Origin: Ascochyta rabiei
Lineage: Eukaryota; Ascomycota; Dothideomycetes; Pleosporales; Didymellaceae
DNA: 64,000 nt
Assembly (NCBI RefSeq): GCF_004011695.2
Contig: NC_082408.1
Location: 1,039,501 to 1,103,500 of the forward strand
Direction of reading: 5' to 3'
Under the pieces are notes generated by a model that was not told the DNA's origin, did not search any database, and saw only the letters and a list, made by a program, of their open reading frames with translations. Of the stretch, positions 52,966 through 64,000 are shown in pieces (positions within the stretch are counted from its first letter, which is position 1; every line of letters begins with the position of its first letter). The translations under genes and the position numbers were made by a program.

Positions 52966-54948
52966 GATAGGATATAGGAAACGATATACGGGTCAATGGT
53001 GGGTTGTGCTGAACTCTGAGTGTTGATAGAGGGCTTTGCTATGATGGTGGTGTGGTTCATAGAATGTTCGGGGTCAGGCGTCCTATTGAGGCTTTCGGAG
53101 ACTACATTTGTGGCAATGATTGGCCCGCTTACGTGAGACATATACAATAGCCTTTTGGGCTTTTGTTTGCTCGTTCGACTGAAGAGATTGATCTGTGGTA
53201 TCCTAAAGTGTATCTTTCAAGACATTTATCGAGCTATGGTCGTAGACGAATACAGCTTTCTGCCGACAGCTTTCCGGGTTTGTACACCCTCAACGTGAGT
53301 AATGAATCTCGAAGCTCTTTCGTAGGCAATACACCTTTTAGTATACAGATAGTAGACCCCCTTGGTATCCAGAGCTTAATTTCCGACATCTTTACCATTC
53401 CGTTGTACTCCTTCCCAACTCATTTCATGGCTCGGAGACTGTTGTCGGTACACAATCGCCATCTAGAGATTTCTTGGTGTGATACTGTTGTTGACGATCA
53501 TAGTAAGTTGTGATAACAACGAGCTTCTAGCCGGTCCTCGCAGAGAGGTCGAATGATGTTCCAAGCACATGTGCTGACAATTGGTGTCCAATTCTGGAGA
53601 TGTAAGGGACTTCTATCGTACAGGGTGGAGGCGGGGACATGCTTAGGTAATAATACAACATCGTTCTTGATTGTTGAAATTCAATGGAACCGACATTGTC
53701 GTGGCGTGATATTGAAGGGAGGTTTCATTGTTGGGTTCCGCAGGCGGGACTTGTCGGAACCACGTTGTAGGTTTCCGACTCCAATCAGAATCAATGACAA
53801 TCAAACAGGCCTATGATAGCGAGCGGGTGCAAGCCCGAGTAGTCTCAGAAAGCGACCCACCCATGTAGATACCCTTTACGGAAGCAGAGTTACACCTTGT
53901 GCATGATCTTAGCGGCTTCCGGCCGTGGGCGCCGTGATATCAGGAATCATACCTGGCCCAGAATCCGGGGTAGATGCTGATCGCTTTCGACGTTAGTAGC
54001 GTGAAAAACATGTCAAAATCCCTATATCGCGTTGCTTCGAGCATTTGACGCGTCTGCGAATGCCAATTGAGCTACACTGGCCTCATCCACACGTGGATGC
54101 CCCTTCAATCACGACCCTAGGTTGAAAATAGCTCTAAAATGACTATGATGAGCGTGAACCACTGCTATGCTGCGAGACTATTCTCTTCTTCATTGTGTCG
54201 ATGTGAACATGATGGTGCATCTAATAGCGTGCGGCTTTTATTCCGCATTAGCGCTGCGATGTCGCTGGAGATTTGTGCGTCTTATCGCTTCCACGAAACA
54301 TCTGCTTGATGCGCAAGCTATCTGTCTGAAGATAACAATTATTAAGTCATGTAGTTTGAAAGTATGACCAGTAGTTACTGTTTGCAGTCACACTCGTCTA
54401 TGTGAGAAGAGTCTGCGCTTAGCTGCTTTAAGAAGAAGGTCCAGGTGCAGCGTTCTTTCCTGCCACTTCAATTGAAGAGCTTCGAACTACAGCACCTTGT
54501 TTCTAAAGCATCCTCAGATGATCTGCCAGTCGTCAATTAGACGAGCAGTGTCTTATACCTATCGTGCATTACCCAATCCGGATGCTTAATGGAGACACGC
54601 TTGCCCGCAATGAGCAGGTACACCCGATATCGCTCCGCATGGAGGTAGATCCTGGCCCCACCGTCCTGCTCTATCAAGTCCGGCGTCCTACATTTATCGA
54701 CCCCACTTCGACTCTATTACAGTTTCTCACAGTCGCGGAATCGGAAACACGGGTCGCGAGGCCCTAGAAGTATTACGTGGTATATAACATAGTAGACCCC
54801 CCATCTCTTCTCTCGCTCGTTGAACATCAAGCCCACCCCGCCTCTCTTTCATCCGCTTCAAGTAGATCTTCACACGTCACGATTACTACAAAGCTTGGGT
54901 GATTACCATACTATCTGCCCATCAGCATCGGCTCAGTCAACGGCCGCA
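52966..54948. other. 2-kb intergenic region, nothing recognised
   Basis: Short unsupported frames occur (for example plus 53163-53513 and 53553-53816). The right end is the promoter of the amine oxidase gene. Confidence 0.45.
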
Positions 54949-57024
54949 ATGGCACCACACCCGTTCAAAATCCTCAACTCCGAGGAGACTCGTGTGGCCC
55001 GCGACACCGTCCTTTCGTTGCACAAAGATGTTGTCGTTCAATTTCGGGAAATCTTTCTGCAAGAGCCAGAGAAGGAGCTCATGAAGGCGTACCTCAAGGC
55101 TGAACATGCAGCACAACCAGGCCAGTCGCCGACTTCTAAGAGGCCACCAAGGTTGGCCAAAGTCATGTACGACGTCATTGGATCGGACCGCATACCGGAG
55201 TATAACGAATCCATCATCGATGTTGAGCAGAAGAAACGAGTCAGGCACGACGTTGTCCCGAAAGAGAAGGGACAGGCCAGCTTGACACTGTGGGAGTTCG
55301 ATGACCTTGTCCAGGCCTGCAAAAGAAGCGAGGAGTTCCAGAAAGCCATTGCCGAGTTCCAGCTACCCGAAGGATTCGAACTTGTAGTCGAGCCATGGTA
55401 AGTTTATATGCAGTCCTTGCCATGCCATTACTTACTTACATGTTTCAGGCCATATGGCGGGCTCGACATTGGCGCTGAGAACCGCAGATACTTCCAGGGT
55501 CTCTGTTTCGCCCAGGATACTCGAAATGGCAACGCCGACTCTAATTTCTACGCCTACCCGCTCCCTCTCATCCCTGTTATGGATGCACACAAGAAAGAAA
55601 TTGTGCGTCTTGATCGTCTAGCAACTGGTGGAAAAGGCGACAGTCTTACTGGCCAGACACATTCTCCGCGCATTCTTGACCACTGCCAATCCGCTGAGTA
55701 CATTCCTGAACTTGTTGAAGGAGGTGTTCGCAAGGATGTCAAGCCCATCAACATCACGCAGCCTGAGGGGCCTTCTTTCAAGGTCACGGACGAATCACTT
55801 GTCGAATGGCAAAAATGGAGCTTCCGTGTCTCCTTCAATCCACGTGAAGGTGCCGTTCTGCACGATGTGTGCTACGAGGGCAGGAGTATCATGTACCGTA
55901 TGAGCATTAGCGAGATGACAGTGCCATATGCCGACGCCCGCTCCCCGTTCCATCGCAAGCAGGCTTTCGACTTTGGTGACGGAGGTGCTGGAAACTGCGC
56001 CAACAACCTGTCGCTCGGCTGCGATTGTCTCGGTGTTATCAAGTATTTCGATGCAATCATTGTTGGGAACGACGGTGAGCCCAAGGAACATCCCAATGTC
56101 ATTTGCTTGCATGAGCAGGACAACGGCATTGGCTGGAAGCACACCAACTGGAGGACGGGCCGAGCCGTCGTCACACGTATGCGCGAGCTCGTTGTCCAAT
56201 TCATTATCACACTCGCAAACTACGAATACGTGTTTGCCTTTAAGCTCGATACTGCAGGAGGCATTACTCTCGAGGTCAGGGCCACGGGTATTGTCTCGAC
56301 CGTCAACATCGACCCAGGAAAGACCTCTCTATACGGAAACGTTGTTTCCGGCGGTGTCCTTGCGCAGAACCATCAGCACATCTTCGCAGCCCGCTTCGAC
56401 CCTGCTATTGATGGCCATAAGAACACCGTCACGTATGAAGAGTCGCTGCCAGCGCCATGGGACAAGGAAACCAACCCCAACGGCAACTTCTACGAGATCC
56501 GCAAGACAGTCGTCAATCGCTCTGCCGGTCTCGACGCGAACCCAATGGACCACCGTGTGTTCAAGATTATCAACCAGGAGAAGAAGAACCCCCACAGCGG
56601 AAACCCCGTCGGCTACAAATTCACACCACTACCCACCCAAAAGCTCCTCGCAGCACCAGGCTCTATCCAAGCTCAGCGTGCTCTGTTCACAAACCACCAC
56701 GTATGGGTGACCAAGTACCGGGACGACGAGCTGTACGCTGCAGGCCCCTTCACTCTGCAGAGCCAGATGGAGCAGGGCGGTGTGCACGATATGGCAGCGC
56801 GCAAGGACGAAATCACCAACGAGGACCTGGTCGTTTGGAACGTCTTCGGTCTTACACACAACCCCCGTGTTGAGGACTGGCCGGTCATGCCATGCGAGGT
56901 TTATCAGTTGCATTACAAGCCTAGTGATTTCTTTGACAGGAATCCGGCGATTGATTTCCCGAGTCAGAAGAACCAGGCGAGTGTGCTGGTTTCGAAGGAA
57001 GACTGTTGTCCACAGAAATTGTAG
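54949..57024 (+). CDS. primary (copper) amine oxidase, 2 exons, 674 aa
   Basis: It oxidises primary amines to aldehydes with release of ammonia and hydrogen peroxide, using copper and a topaquinone cofactor made from its own tyrosine. Exon 1 (54949-55397) and exon 2 (55449-57024) join at a Trp codon (VEPW|PYGG). The catalytic base lies in VPYADARSPFHRKQAFDFGD. The topaquinone precursor is the first tyrosine of LANYEYVF. Two copper histidines are in NHQHIFAARFD and the third in LTHNPRVEDWPVMP. There is no signal peptide. The C-terminus KEDCCPQKL is not a clear peroxisomal signal, though many fungal members are peroxisomal. The length is that of the short fungal amine oxidases that allow growth on amines as nitrogen source. 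Confidence 0.95.
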
Positions 57025-57210
57025 AATAGAAGGAGTAAAATGTGGATACTGAAGTTGGATACCATATCACAAGGCGACGACCATTCTGTATTATGATAGC
57101 ATTGGATTACATTGGTCTTCACCACTCAATCAACTGCTTGTTTTATTTACCGAACCTTTGTACGATAGTTATGATTTGATCAAGGGAACACGACGCTCCG
57201 AAACAAATTT

Positions 57211-58322
57211 TCATGCCTCCCCAGCAGCCTTGACAGCATGTCCTTTGACTAAGCCTTGCATCCTGGCCTCGCCCTCAATAATGTCAGGCAACAGATCCAT
57301 CAGACTCTTCTGCTGCGGCTTCCAACCCAATACCTTGCTAGCACGGCTAGCCTTGCATCTAGAGTTGGTGCCCCACAAGTAGCTGCCCATTGGGATTAAC
57401 TTGTCCGCATCTTCAGCGGTAATGGTGTCAATTTCAGCCGTATCGATGAGCTTTTTCTCGTGAGCAATTCTTGCAATAGCTTTTGCGATGTCGCCCCAAG
57501 CGAAAGTACCAGTCTCAGAAAAATAGTAGCCTTCGTCGTTCCATGTTGCCTTGCCACCTTTGGGCTCCATGGCTGATGTGACGAGCGCAAGAAAGATATT
57601 GCTGAGGTCTTGAACATGTGACTCAGTCCAGATGTTGGCACCCTCGTTGATGATGAAGCCCTTGCCACGCTTCAGCGTAGCTGCAGAGTATGTGTAAGCT
57701 TGAACGCTTTTCTGATTGTCCGGGCCACGTCCGGGTCCATAAATGCATGGTGGGCAGACAATAGCTGTGTTGACCTCTCCCGCGCCCTTGCTGGCTCCGA
57801 GTACAATCTTGTCCACGTTACGGTGGAATGCTGCATCTGGCAGAGATGTGACTTCCTTGATGCCATCCCAGTCATCGTACGTGTGCTCACGATGGTATCC
57901 ATAGGTCTTCTCCTCGAAGTCGGCCCACGATAGCACACCTGTACCCGAGGTGTGGATGAGATAGCTTGGACCTGGTACGGTACTCTTGGAAAGACCAGCA
58001 ACGAGAGCTGTAGCAGCACCTACGTGGTCGCAGTCGGCGCAGTGAAGCACAACGTTAGCCTTGGAAGCCTCGGTTGTAAGAAGCTCAGTACTGTCCAAGT
58101 CGCCATAGACCAGGCGGACCTTGGCGTATTGAGAAGCAACTTTTGCGCCCTTGTCGCTGTTACGCACAAGTGCAGTGATCTCGAGGTCTGGATACGTGTT
58201 TGCTACTGCATAAAGAGCGTCGCCTCCAATGTAGCCGGTGGCGCCTGTACTGAGGATTGGTAAGCTACATGTAGCTGGGTGGTGGTGGTGGTTGGGTTAA
58301 CTCACATGAAGAGCTTGGTCAT
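57211..58322 (-). CDS. NAD(P)-binding Rossmann-fold epimerase/dehydratase-like protein, 2 exons, 351 aa
   Basis: Exon 1 (58322-58306) encodes only the first five codons plus two bases. A 56-bp intron with a GTGAGT donor and CTCAG acceptor leads to exon 2 (58249-57211). The junction creates the nucleotide-binding loop TKLFITGATGYIGG at residues 2-15. RLVYGDLDSTELLTTEAS and VVLHCADCDHVGAATALVAG follow as in extended short-chain dehydrogenases. The middle block FHRNVDKIVLGA and CPPCIYGPGRG is typical of this fungal group, where the usual YxxxK is not obvious. A C-terminal helix SKVLGWKPQQKSLMDLLPDI closes the protein. The substrate is unknown. It is convergent with the amine oxidase gene (186-bp gap). 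Confidence 0.85.
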
Positions 58323-59059
58323 GACGACTACTACTGGTTAAGACAATTGGTGTCGATTGTTTTCCGGTAGATGAGGGCGGAGATTTGGAAAATGTCCCTT
58401 GATTAACCGACAAGAGCGTTCCTTCTATCAGTCCTGCGTAGATGTGTGGAGTGTAGGGGGGGAGGTAGGATTACTCCTGCGTGATTCTTAAGCAAGCAGG
58501 TAGGTAGCTACGTCACCTGAAAATAGTATCGCTCCACCAAAGTATCGCGAAGTGTGTATCAAGTGTAGTTGAGGCAAGATACGAAGGAGAAATCTGATAG
58601 AGGTTCCAAGGCATTTAACACAGAGCAGTTTTTCAACAGGCAGCAAGACAGTCATGGCGACCTAGATGGGTCGTCGAGCTTTCAGACAGCTTTGGCTCGT
58701 TACAGCGACGACCCCGCAGCAGAGAGGAGGTCGTGCCTCACAGCACACGCGTAGGCAACAGGAGGCACTATGTCCGGCTGGCAGTTCGGCATGCAGAGAG
58801 CCGTATAGGCGTTCTGGATTCCCACTGCGCTGTCTCGACTAGGCTGTCGCGCGCTGAAGAGTGTTTGTGAAGCGTAGTTTAGCCAGCTTACGTCACCCAT
58901 TCCCGCGGCGTTGGCAGCTCGGCGAGCGATCTGGCTCGTGTACCGCGACATAGCTTCAACAACGACGTCAACAAGGACTTGCCAACTCTACATACCGTAG
59001 AACCCATAGCGACCAAAGGAGATAACATACACACGAGAGTGGTAAACTCGACTTGCAAC
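58323..59059. other. intergenic between divergent genes, with a candidate small gene
   Basis: On the minus strand, 58951 down to 58700 is open and starts MSRYTSQIARRAANAAGMGD, an Arg/Ala-rich N-terminus resembling a mitochondrial presequence. A GTAAGC donor follows directly after GMGD, so exon structure is possible. I cannot find a convincing continuation. Confidence 0.35.
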
Positions 59060-60998
59060 ATGGACATCGTACAGGCCGTCTCCGGCTACATCACCAAGAT
59101 GGTGTCGGTCGGAGACAGCGCTGCGACCGGCACGTCTGCAGCCAAGATGAAGATACTTTTACTCGACAATGAGACTGTGGGTTTGTCTCCTCCACCAGGC
59201 AGTGTGTGAACATGCGCTTATACGAATCAGGTGTCCATAGTGTCTTCTGCGACGACGCAGTCAGCGCTTCTCACACATGAAGTCTACCTCACCGAGTTAA
59301 TTCTACCCTCCCATGAGCACGATTAGGCATTTCTGATAGCGAATCAGTCGAATAGAGAACCAGAAACGAGAGAAGATGCGACATCTTCGGTGCTTATGCT
59401 TCGTACGACCATCGCCAGAATCGATACAGAGTTTGATTGAGGAGCTGCGGGACCCCAAGTACGGGGAATACCATATATGTGGGTTATCAAGGCTTTCGAG
59501 GTCGTCTGTGGAGATCTGACGTTACCTAGACTTCAGCAACGTCATCAAAAAGTCTTCACTCGAGCGGCTGGCCGAAGCAGACGATCACGAGGTTGTGCGC
59601 ACTATTCAGGAGCACTTCGCCGACTTCTTTGTCATCAACCCAGACTTGATTTCCTTGAATCTCAGCTTCCCAGATCACAGGATATGGAGTACTAGCCCGG
59701 ACTCGTGGAACCAAAACTCTTTACAAAGATCTACCGAAGCGGTTCTGGCCCTACTTCTTGCGCTGAAGAAGAAGCCGTTGATTCGATACCAGAAGAACAG
59801 CCTCCTCGTGAAGAAACTAGCGACTGAAGTACGCTACAACATAACTCAGGAGGAACAACTATTCGACTTCAGAAAAACCGATACCCCTCCCATCTTGCTA
59901 GTGGTTGACCGAAGAGACGATCCGGTCACGCCATTGCTCACACAGTGGACCTACCAAGCCATGGTTCATGAATTGCTAGGGATCAATAACGGAAGAGTCG
60001 ACCTGCGTGATGTGCCTGAGATACGACCAGAGATGAAAGAGATTGTCCTTTCTCAAGAACAAGATCCCTTCTTCAAAAAGAACATGTACCTGAACTTCGG
60101 TGATCTCGGGCAAAACGCGAAGGAGTATGTCGAACAGTTCGCCACAAAGCAGCAAGGCACACAGAAGCTCGACTCGATCGCAGACATGAAGCGCTTCATC
60201 GAGGACTTTCCCGAGTTTCGCAAGCTATCCGGCAACGTTACGAAGCATGTCACCCTCGTGGGTGAGCTGAGCCGAAGAGTCGGCGAAGAGACTCTACTGG
60301 ACATTAGTGAGCTCGAGCAGAGCCTTGCATGCCAGGACAACCACTCCAACGATGTGAAGTCCTTACAAAAAATCATACAAGATCCAAAGGTTCCAGCGAA
60401 CAACAAGCTACGACTTGTGGCTATCTATGCGCTGCGCTACCACAAAAACTCTTCGAACTCAACAGCTATGTTGCTCGACTTGCTGGCTGTAGCAGGAGGC
60501 CTGTCAAGGAACCGCATCAACCTCATCACAAAACTTCTTACCTATCACGACTCACTGCAATCAGCTGCAGCTGCAGGAGGCATGCCAGATTTGTTCCAGC
60601 CAGGATCATTTTTTGGTGGCGCCAGAGACCGCTTCAAGGGCCTGAAAGGCGTCGAGAACGTATACACTCAGCACTCTCCTCGATTAGAGACCACATTGCA
60701 GGACTTGATCAAGGGACGCTTGAGTCAGCAACTGTACCCATTTGTGGAAGGTGGCGGGACTACCAAAGACAAGCCTCAAGACATCATCGTGTTCATGGTA
60801 GGTGGAACAACCTACGAAGAAGCCAAGATGGTTGCGCAAGTGAACGCGAGCTCTCCCGGCGTCCGTGTTGTTCTCGGGGGGACTACCGTGCATAACAGCA
60901 CCTCGTTCTTGGAAGAGGTCGAGGATGCAGTAGAGTCTTGGCCTGAGCCTCCGGCTACTTCAGCTGCAGCCCGGTTGCGGCGGGAAGTAGGCAGGTAG
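59060..60998 (+). CDS. VPS45: Sec1/Munc18-family protein Vps45, 4 exons, 593 aa
   Basis: It binds the syntaxin Tlg2/Pep12 and guides SNARE assembly at the trans-Golgi/endosome. Exons: 59060-59176, 59231-59295, 59348-59478, 59530-60998; the phases give 594 codons. Junctions rebuild the conserved start: KMKILLLDNET, then IVSSATTQSALLTHEVYLTD, then RIENQKREKMRHLRCLCFVR, then IYFSNVIKKSSLERLAEADD. Intron 2 uses a GTTAAT donor, weak but required. Later motifs include ILLVVDRRDDPVTPLLTQWT, DLGQNAKEYVEQFA and DIIVFMVGGTTYEEAKMV, all characteristic of Vps45. The N-terminus has a ~26-residue extension before KMKILLL compared with yeast. The C-terminus is a short basic tail. Confidence 0.95.
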
Positions 60999-61678
60999 CC
61001 GTGCTGCGATACATGATTTTACCAGCGACCTACCGATTGAGGATGGTCGCTTCACATGTCGTTCGTCTTGTTGGGCGCTCTTGATTGAGGGTCATATCAA
61101 GTGTACATCCGGAGCCCGGTGTTCTGGTGTTGGCTATTGGAGTCTGTGGCTGTTCGCCAATACAGGTAGCGAGCCCCATTCTGCCGGTAATCTTACAACC
61201 TCGTCAGGCTTTTACAGCCGACATTATCAGCGATTGGTGCCATAAATCCCTCATAGGTGTTGTTCGACCATGCGCTATGACGGCTGCCTTGATGTTCTGA
61301 GCACGTCTGCTGTGTGTTGCGCACTACAAACGTGGATTGGCAGTAGGGTGGGGGTCCTTGAGGCTCCTGCTATTCGCGATTACCTAGTTCGCCGCAGGTG
61401 GAGCAGCCCGTCTCGTCAAATTTCTGGTCACGCCAGGTAGAGCTAGCCTGATGGCAAGGTAATCATTTGTGTACATATGCATGGTGGTACCTGCGTCGCT
61501 CCGACAGACGGCGAAGGAAATTCGTAGCTCTGTTCGAACGCGACTCCATTTGCGGCCCACCCCACATGTTTTTTAGCGCAATCGTCAGCCACCCTCTAGA
61601 CTCGCTCGTGCCACTCCTAACCCTCCGAAACCCTCAACAACTCTCCTGGTAATGGCGAAGAGATGGAGCATATGAGCA
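60999..61678. other. intergenic, promoter of the second Zn2Cys6 gene
   Basis: No gene or repeat recognised. Confidence 0.45.
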
Positions 61679-64000
61679 ATGCCAGAACAAGGATCAGTAC
61701 TGCAGTCTCGAGTGGTTCGCAGAAGAAACCCACGCCCCATTAATTCATGCGTCGAGTGCCGAACTCGGAAGTCGCGATGCTCCAAAACGCACCCCTGCCA
61801 GAATTGCACAGCCTTTGGTCGAGAATGTGTCTTCATCACCGTTCCGGAGAGCGCGGCGCGCAAGAAAGAGCGGGAACAGAGGGAGCGCGCATCTTCGAAA
61901 TCTGGATCCAACGTTACTGTACCGGACTGGACTAGAAACATCCCGGTGCGCACGCAAAGCTCCACCAGCCTGCCTGATCATGAGCCATACGAGAACCCGA
62001 ATTCGGTCAACACGACCACGCCAGGAACTCCGCCCAGAGATTACGAGTGGCAGGAGTATCAACAGGATGTCGAGGTTGATGGAGATGCTTGGGAGAGGCT
62101 CCCAGCGGAACCCGAAGAGACCCAGGACGATGTCTACGAGGATGAGAACGACGACGAAGATCAGATCGCGACAGACCTCACCATAAGGATTGGGAGGATG
62201 ATCATCTGTGAAAATGTGACTGGCTTCTTTCGCCCTCAGTATGCCGAAGAGGTATTGTCCGCTCTATCCGCCTGCGTTCGCAGGACCCTTCAGATGTGGT
62301 CGCTGAAATGTCACGTGTAGCTGGGCAAGCTTCTCGCCGAGCGCAACGCCTCAATCTCGTCAGTCGCTGGCCAAAGACAGTCGCAGTCATCTGCGCTTCT
62401 GTCGGCAGAACAGATGCCTTCACTTGCGCCGGCATTGAACCTGCTGCTCGGTGGCTCGATATCTGCACACAGCAACAATGACATTAGTGCCCCGCAGCTC
62501 CCGACCAAGATGGAAGCTGAGGCGCTCTTCCAGCGCTACCTCGACGCTGTCGATCCGATGGCCCATGTCCTGCATATTCCTTCATTCAAACGCCTTTTTG
62601 AGCGATTTTGGATGCACGTTGAAATTGGCAGCCCTAATCAGAACTCGTGTACTGCTCTGATATTGGCGGTATGTATGGCCGCAGCTGCATCAGTATCACC
62701 ACTGCAAGCGAAGTCACAATTCGGTATTACCAAAGAAGACTTGTTCTTGAGGCTACAAAAAGCCACCGAGCGGGCTCTGCTACGTGCCAATTGGGCAAAG
62801 ACGTCAAATATCAGAACACTGCAAGCGCTGACCATATATTTGGTAATACTCTTGCCGCTTGAACTACCGCGTCACGCTAATCCCGCTAGATCCCTCTTTG
62901 CAGAGCCCAGATATCAAGAGCCACGTCTGTTGTAGTGGGCGCACTTGTACGCTTAGCACAATGTATAGGCATACACCGTCTCAGCCACAGCTCTGCGACC
63001 AGCCTTACACCGTTGCAGCGCCATGTCCGATCGTTGCTATGGTACCAGATCTGCTTCCTCGACTTCAAGACTGCCGAGGCGCAAGGCCCCCATCCATCAA
63101 TCCGATCTGACGATGTCGACATCGCTATGCCCCTTAATGTGAACGACGATGTTTTTGAGTTCGGAACCTCAGAATGGCAGCAGAACCCAACCTCAGTTCA
63201 CGGATGGACAGACGTCACTCTATCGCTCATTCGATATGAGTGCAACGAGATCCATCGTCTCATTTTCCGAGGCAGAATCGAGATGGATCGTAAACATATT
63301 ACACTTCACGACCTGCGCGGTCGCGTCGAAGCGCGAAGACGCCAAATTCAGAACAAGTACCTGCAATTCCTTGATGCTACAGTACCTATCCAGCGATACG
63401 CAGGCCTCGTCGCCACTCTCCTCATGTCACGCTGCGATTCGATGCTCCTCTACCGCCATCTTCCCCAAACCTCTCTCCAACCGCGCTCAGAATCCGAGAA
63501 CCGTCTCCGCGACGTCCTTCTCACTGCAGCCCTTACGACCCTCGAGATCGGTGCAACCCTGGATACCCTCCCATCCCTCAGCTCCTGGGCCTGGTACTCA
63601 ACCACGTACCAACAATATCACGCCGTCCTCCTGCTCCTCACCGAACTCTACCGCACGCCGGACCTCCCGCGCAAAGACCGCATGATGACCATGATCGACC
63701 ACATTTTCGGGCACTGCTACGGCATCGGCGTGCGCGAGCGGTGTTCTGACCTGTTATGGACCGTAAAGGAGAACCTCGAGGCCTTCTACGTAATGAAGGG
63801 CTTCAACAAGAAGCGCCAAAACCTCGCACCCCAACAACACCCCACGCTACAACCCCTCCCCTCATTCTCCTCCACCTCGCCCAACTTCGTAAACACCCCG
63901 CGCATGGCCCCAGGCCCGCCGGGCCAGCTGCACCGCACCACGACGCTGGACGGGCTGAACGTCGACTTCGACAGCATCCTGGGCAGTCTGAACGGCGGGG
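61679..64000 (+). CDS. Zn(II)2Cys6 transcription factor with Fungal_trans domain, 3' end beyond window
   Basis: Exons: 61679-62251, 62321-62842, 62890 to the window end, with phases 0, 0 and open. The zinc cluster reads CVECRTRKSRCSKTHPC then CTAFGREC near residues 24-50, followed by an acidic, disordered linker with a DE-rich tract. RIGRMIICENVTGFFRPQYAEE precedes the 69-bp first intron. The PF04082 Fungal_trans region spans exons 2-3, with LFQRYLDAVDPMAHVLHIP, FERFWMHVE and LVRLAQCIGIHR. LRSLLWYQICFLDFKTAEAQG in the usual order is the most conserved part. The tail is Pro/Gln-rich and ends at the window edge with FDSILGSLNGG. Target genes are not evident. The first splice was chosen because it keeps frame; a 32-bp alternative would be too short. 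Confidence 0.85.

Noticed and set aside
1..64000. CRISPR arrays, bacterial operons, ribosome binding sites, prophage
   Set aside because: Spliceosomal introns and gene content show a fungal nuclear sequence; no direct-repeat/spacer arrays were seen.

Overview
This window is nuclear DNA of a filamentous ascomycete (Pezizomycotina). The evidence is short introns, mostly 47-70 bp with GTRNGT donors and CTNAC-like branch sites, together with two Zn2Cys6 regulators, two HET-domain proteins, a LysM/WSC secreted protein, a scytalone-dehydratase-like relic and fungal orthologues such as TUP1, AP-2 mu, VPS45, SIZ1 and ZWF1. A Dothideomycete (Pleosporales-like) host is my inference. All exon boundaries were placed by hand from splice signals, reading phase and family knowledge; none was checked against transcripts.

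Layout. 0-21 kb is mostly conserved: the 5' end of 3-phosphoglycerate dehydrogenase, glucose-6-phosphate dehydrogenase, ribosomal protein eL33, a broken C2H2 zinc-finger gene beside simple repeats, a SIZ/PIAS SUMO E3 ligase divergent from a small DUF2423 ribosome-biogenesis protein, a decayed AT-rich tandem repeat, trehalose phosphorylase, and the TUP1/RcoA corepressor with a repeat-rich leader. 21-38.5 kb is accessory: a membrane protein, a HET protein, an aldo/keto reductase, an AT-rich transposon-like relic, a broken F-box-like gene, a Zn2Cys6 factor, a secreted cupin, a small inverted-repeat element, a LysM-WSC protein, a scytalone-dehydratase-like pseudogene and an orphan gene. 39-44.6 kb holds AP-2 mu, an orphan coiled-coil protein, a GIY-YIG (T5orf172) protein and an intron-containing tRNA-Gly(GCC).

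The most unusual locus is 45.3-52.0 kb. Seven exons in one consistent phase encode a predicted 2121-residue protein joining a sacsin/NO VEIN-type HSP90-like ATPase, a NOV (DUF3883) domain and a complete C-terminal HET cell-death domain. A canonical 55-bp intron lies between the two halves of the NOV domain, so calling the HET part as a separate gene would cut a domain in two. I read this as a candidate fungal immune or incompatibility receptor in which a GHKL ATPase would replace the usual NACHT or NB-ARC switch.

52.5-64 kb returns to enzymes and core genes: a SnoaL-like protein, a copper amine oxidase, a Rossmann-fold epimerase, VPS45, and the start of a second Zn2Cys6 factor cut off by the window end. 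Three introns (two in SIZ1, one in TUP1) appear to be GC-AG, and AP-2 mu appears to end in a 7-nt terminal coding exon.
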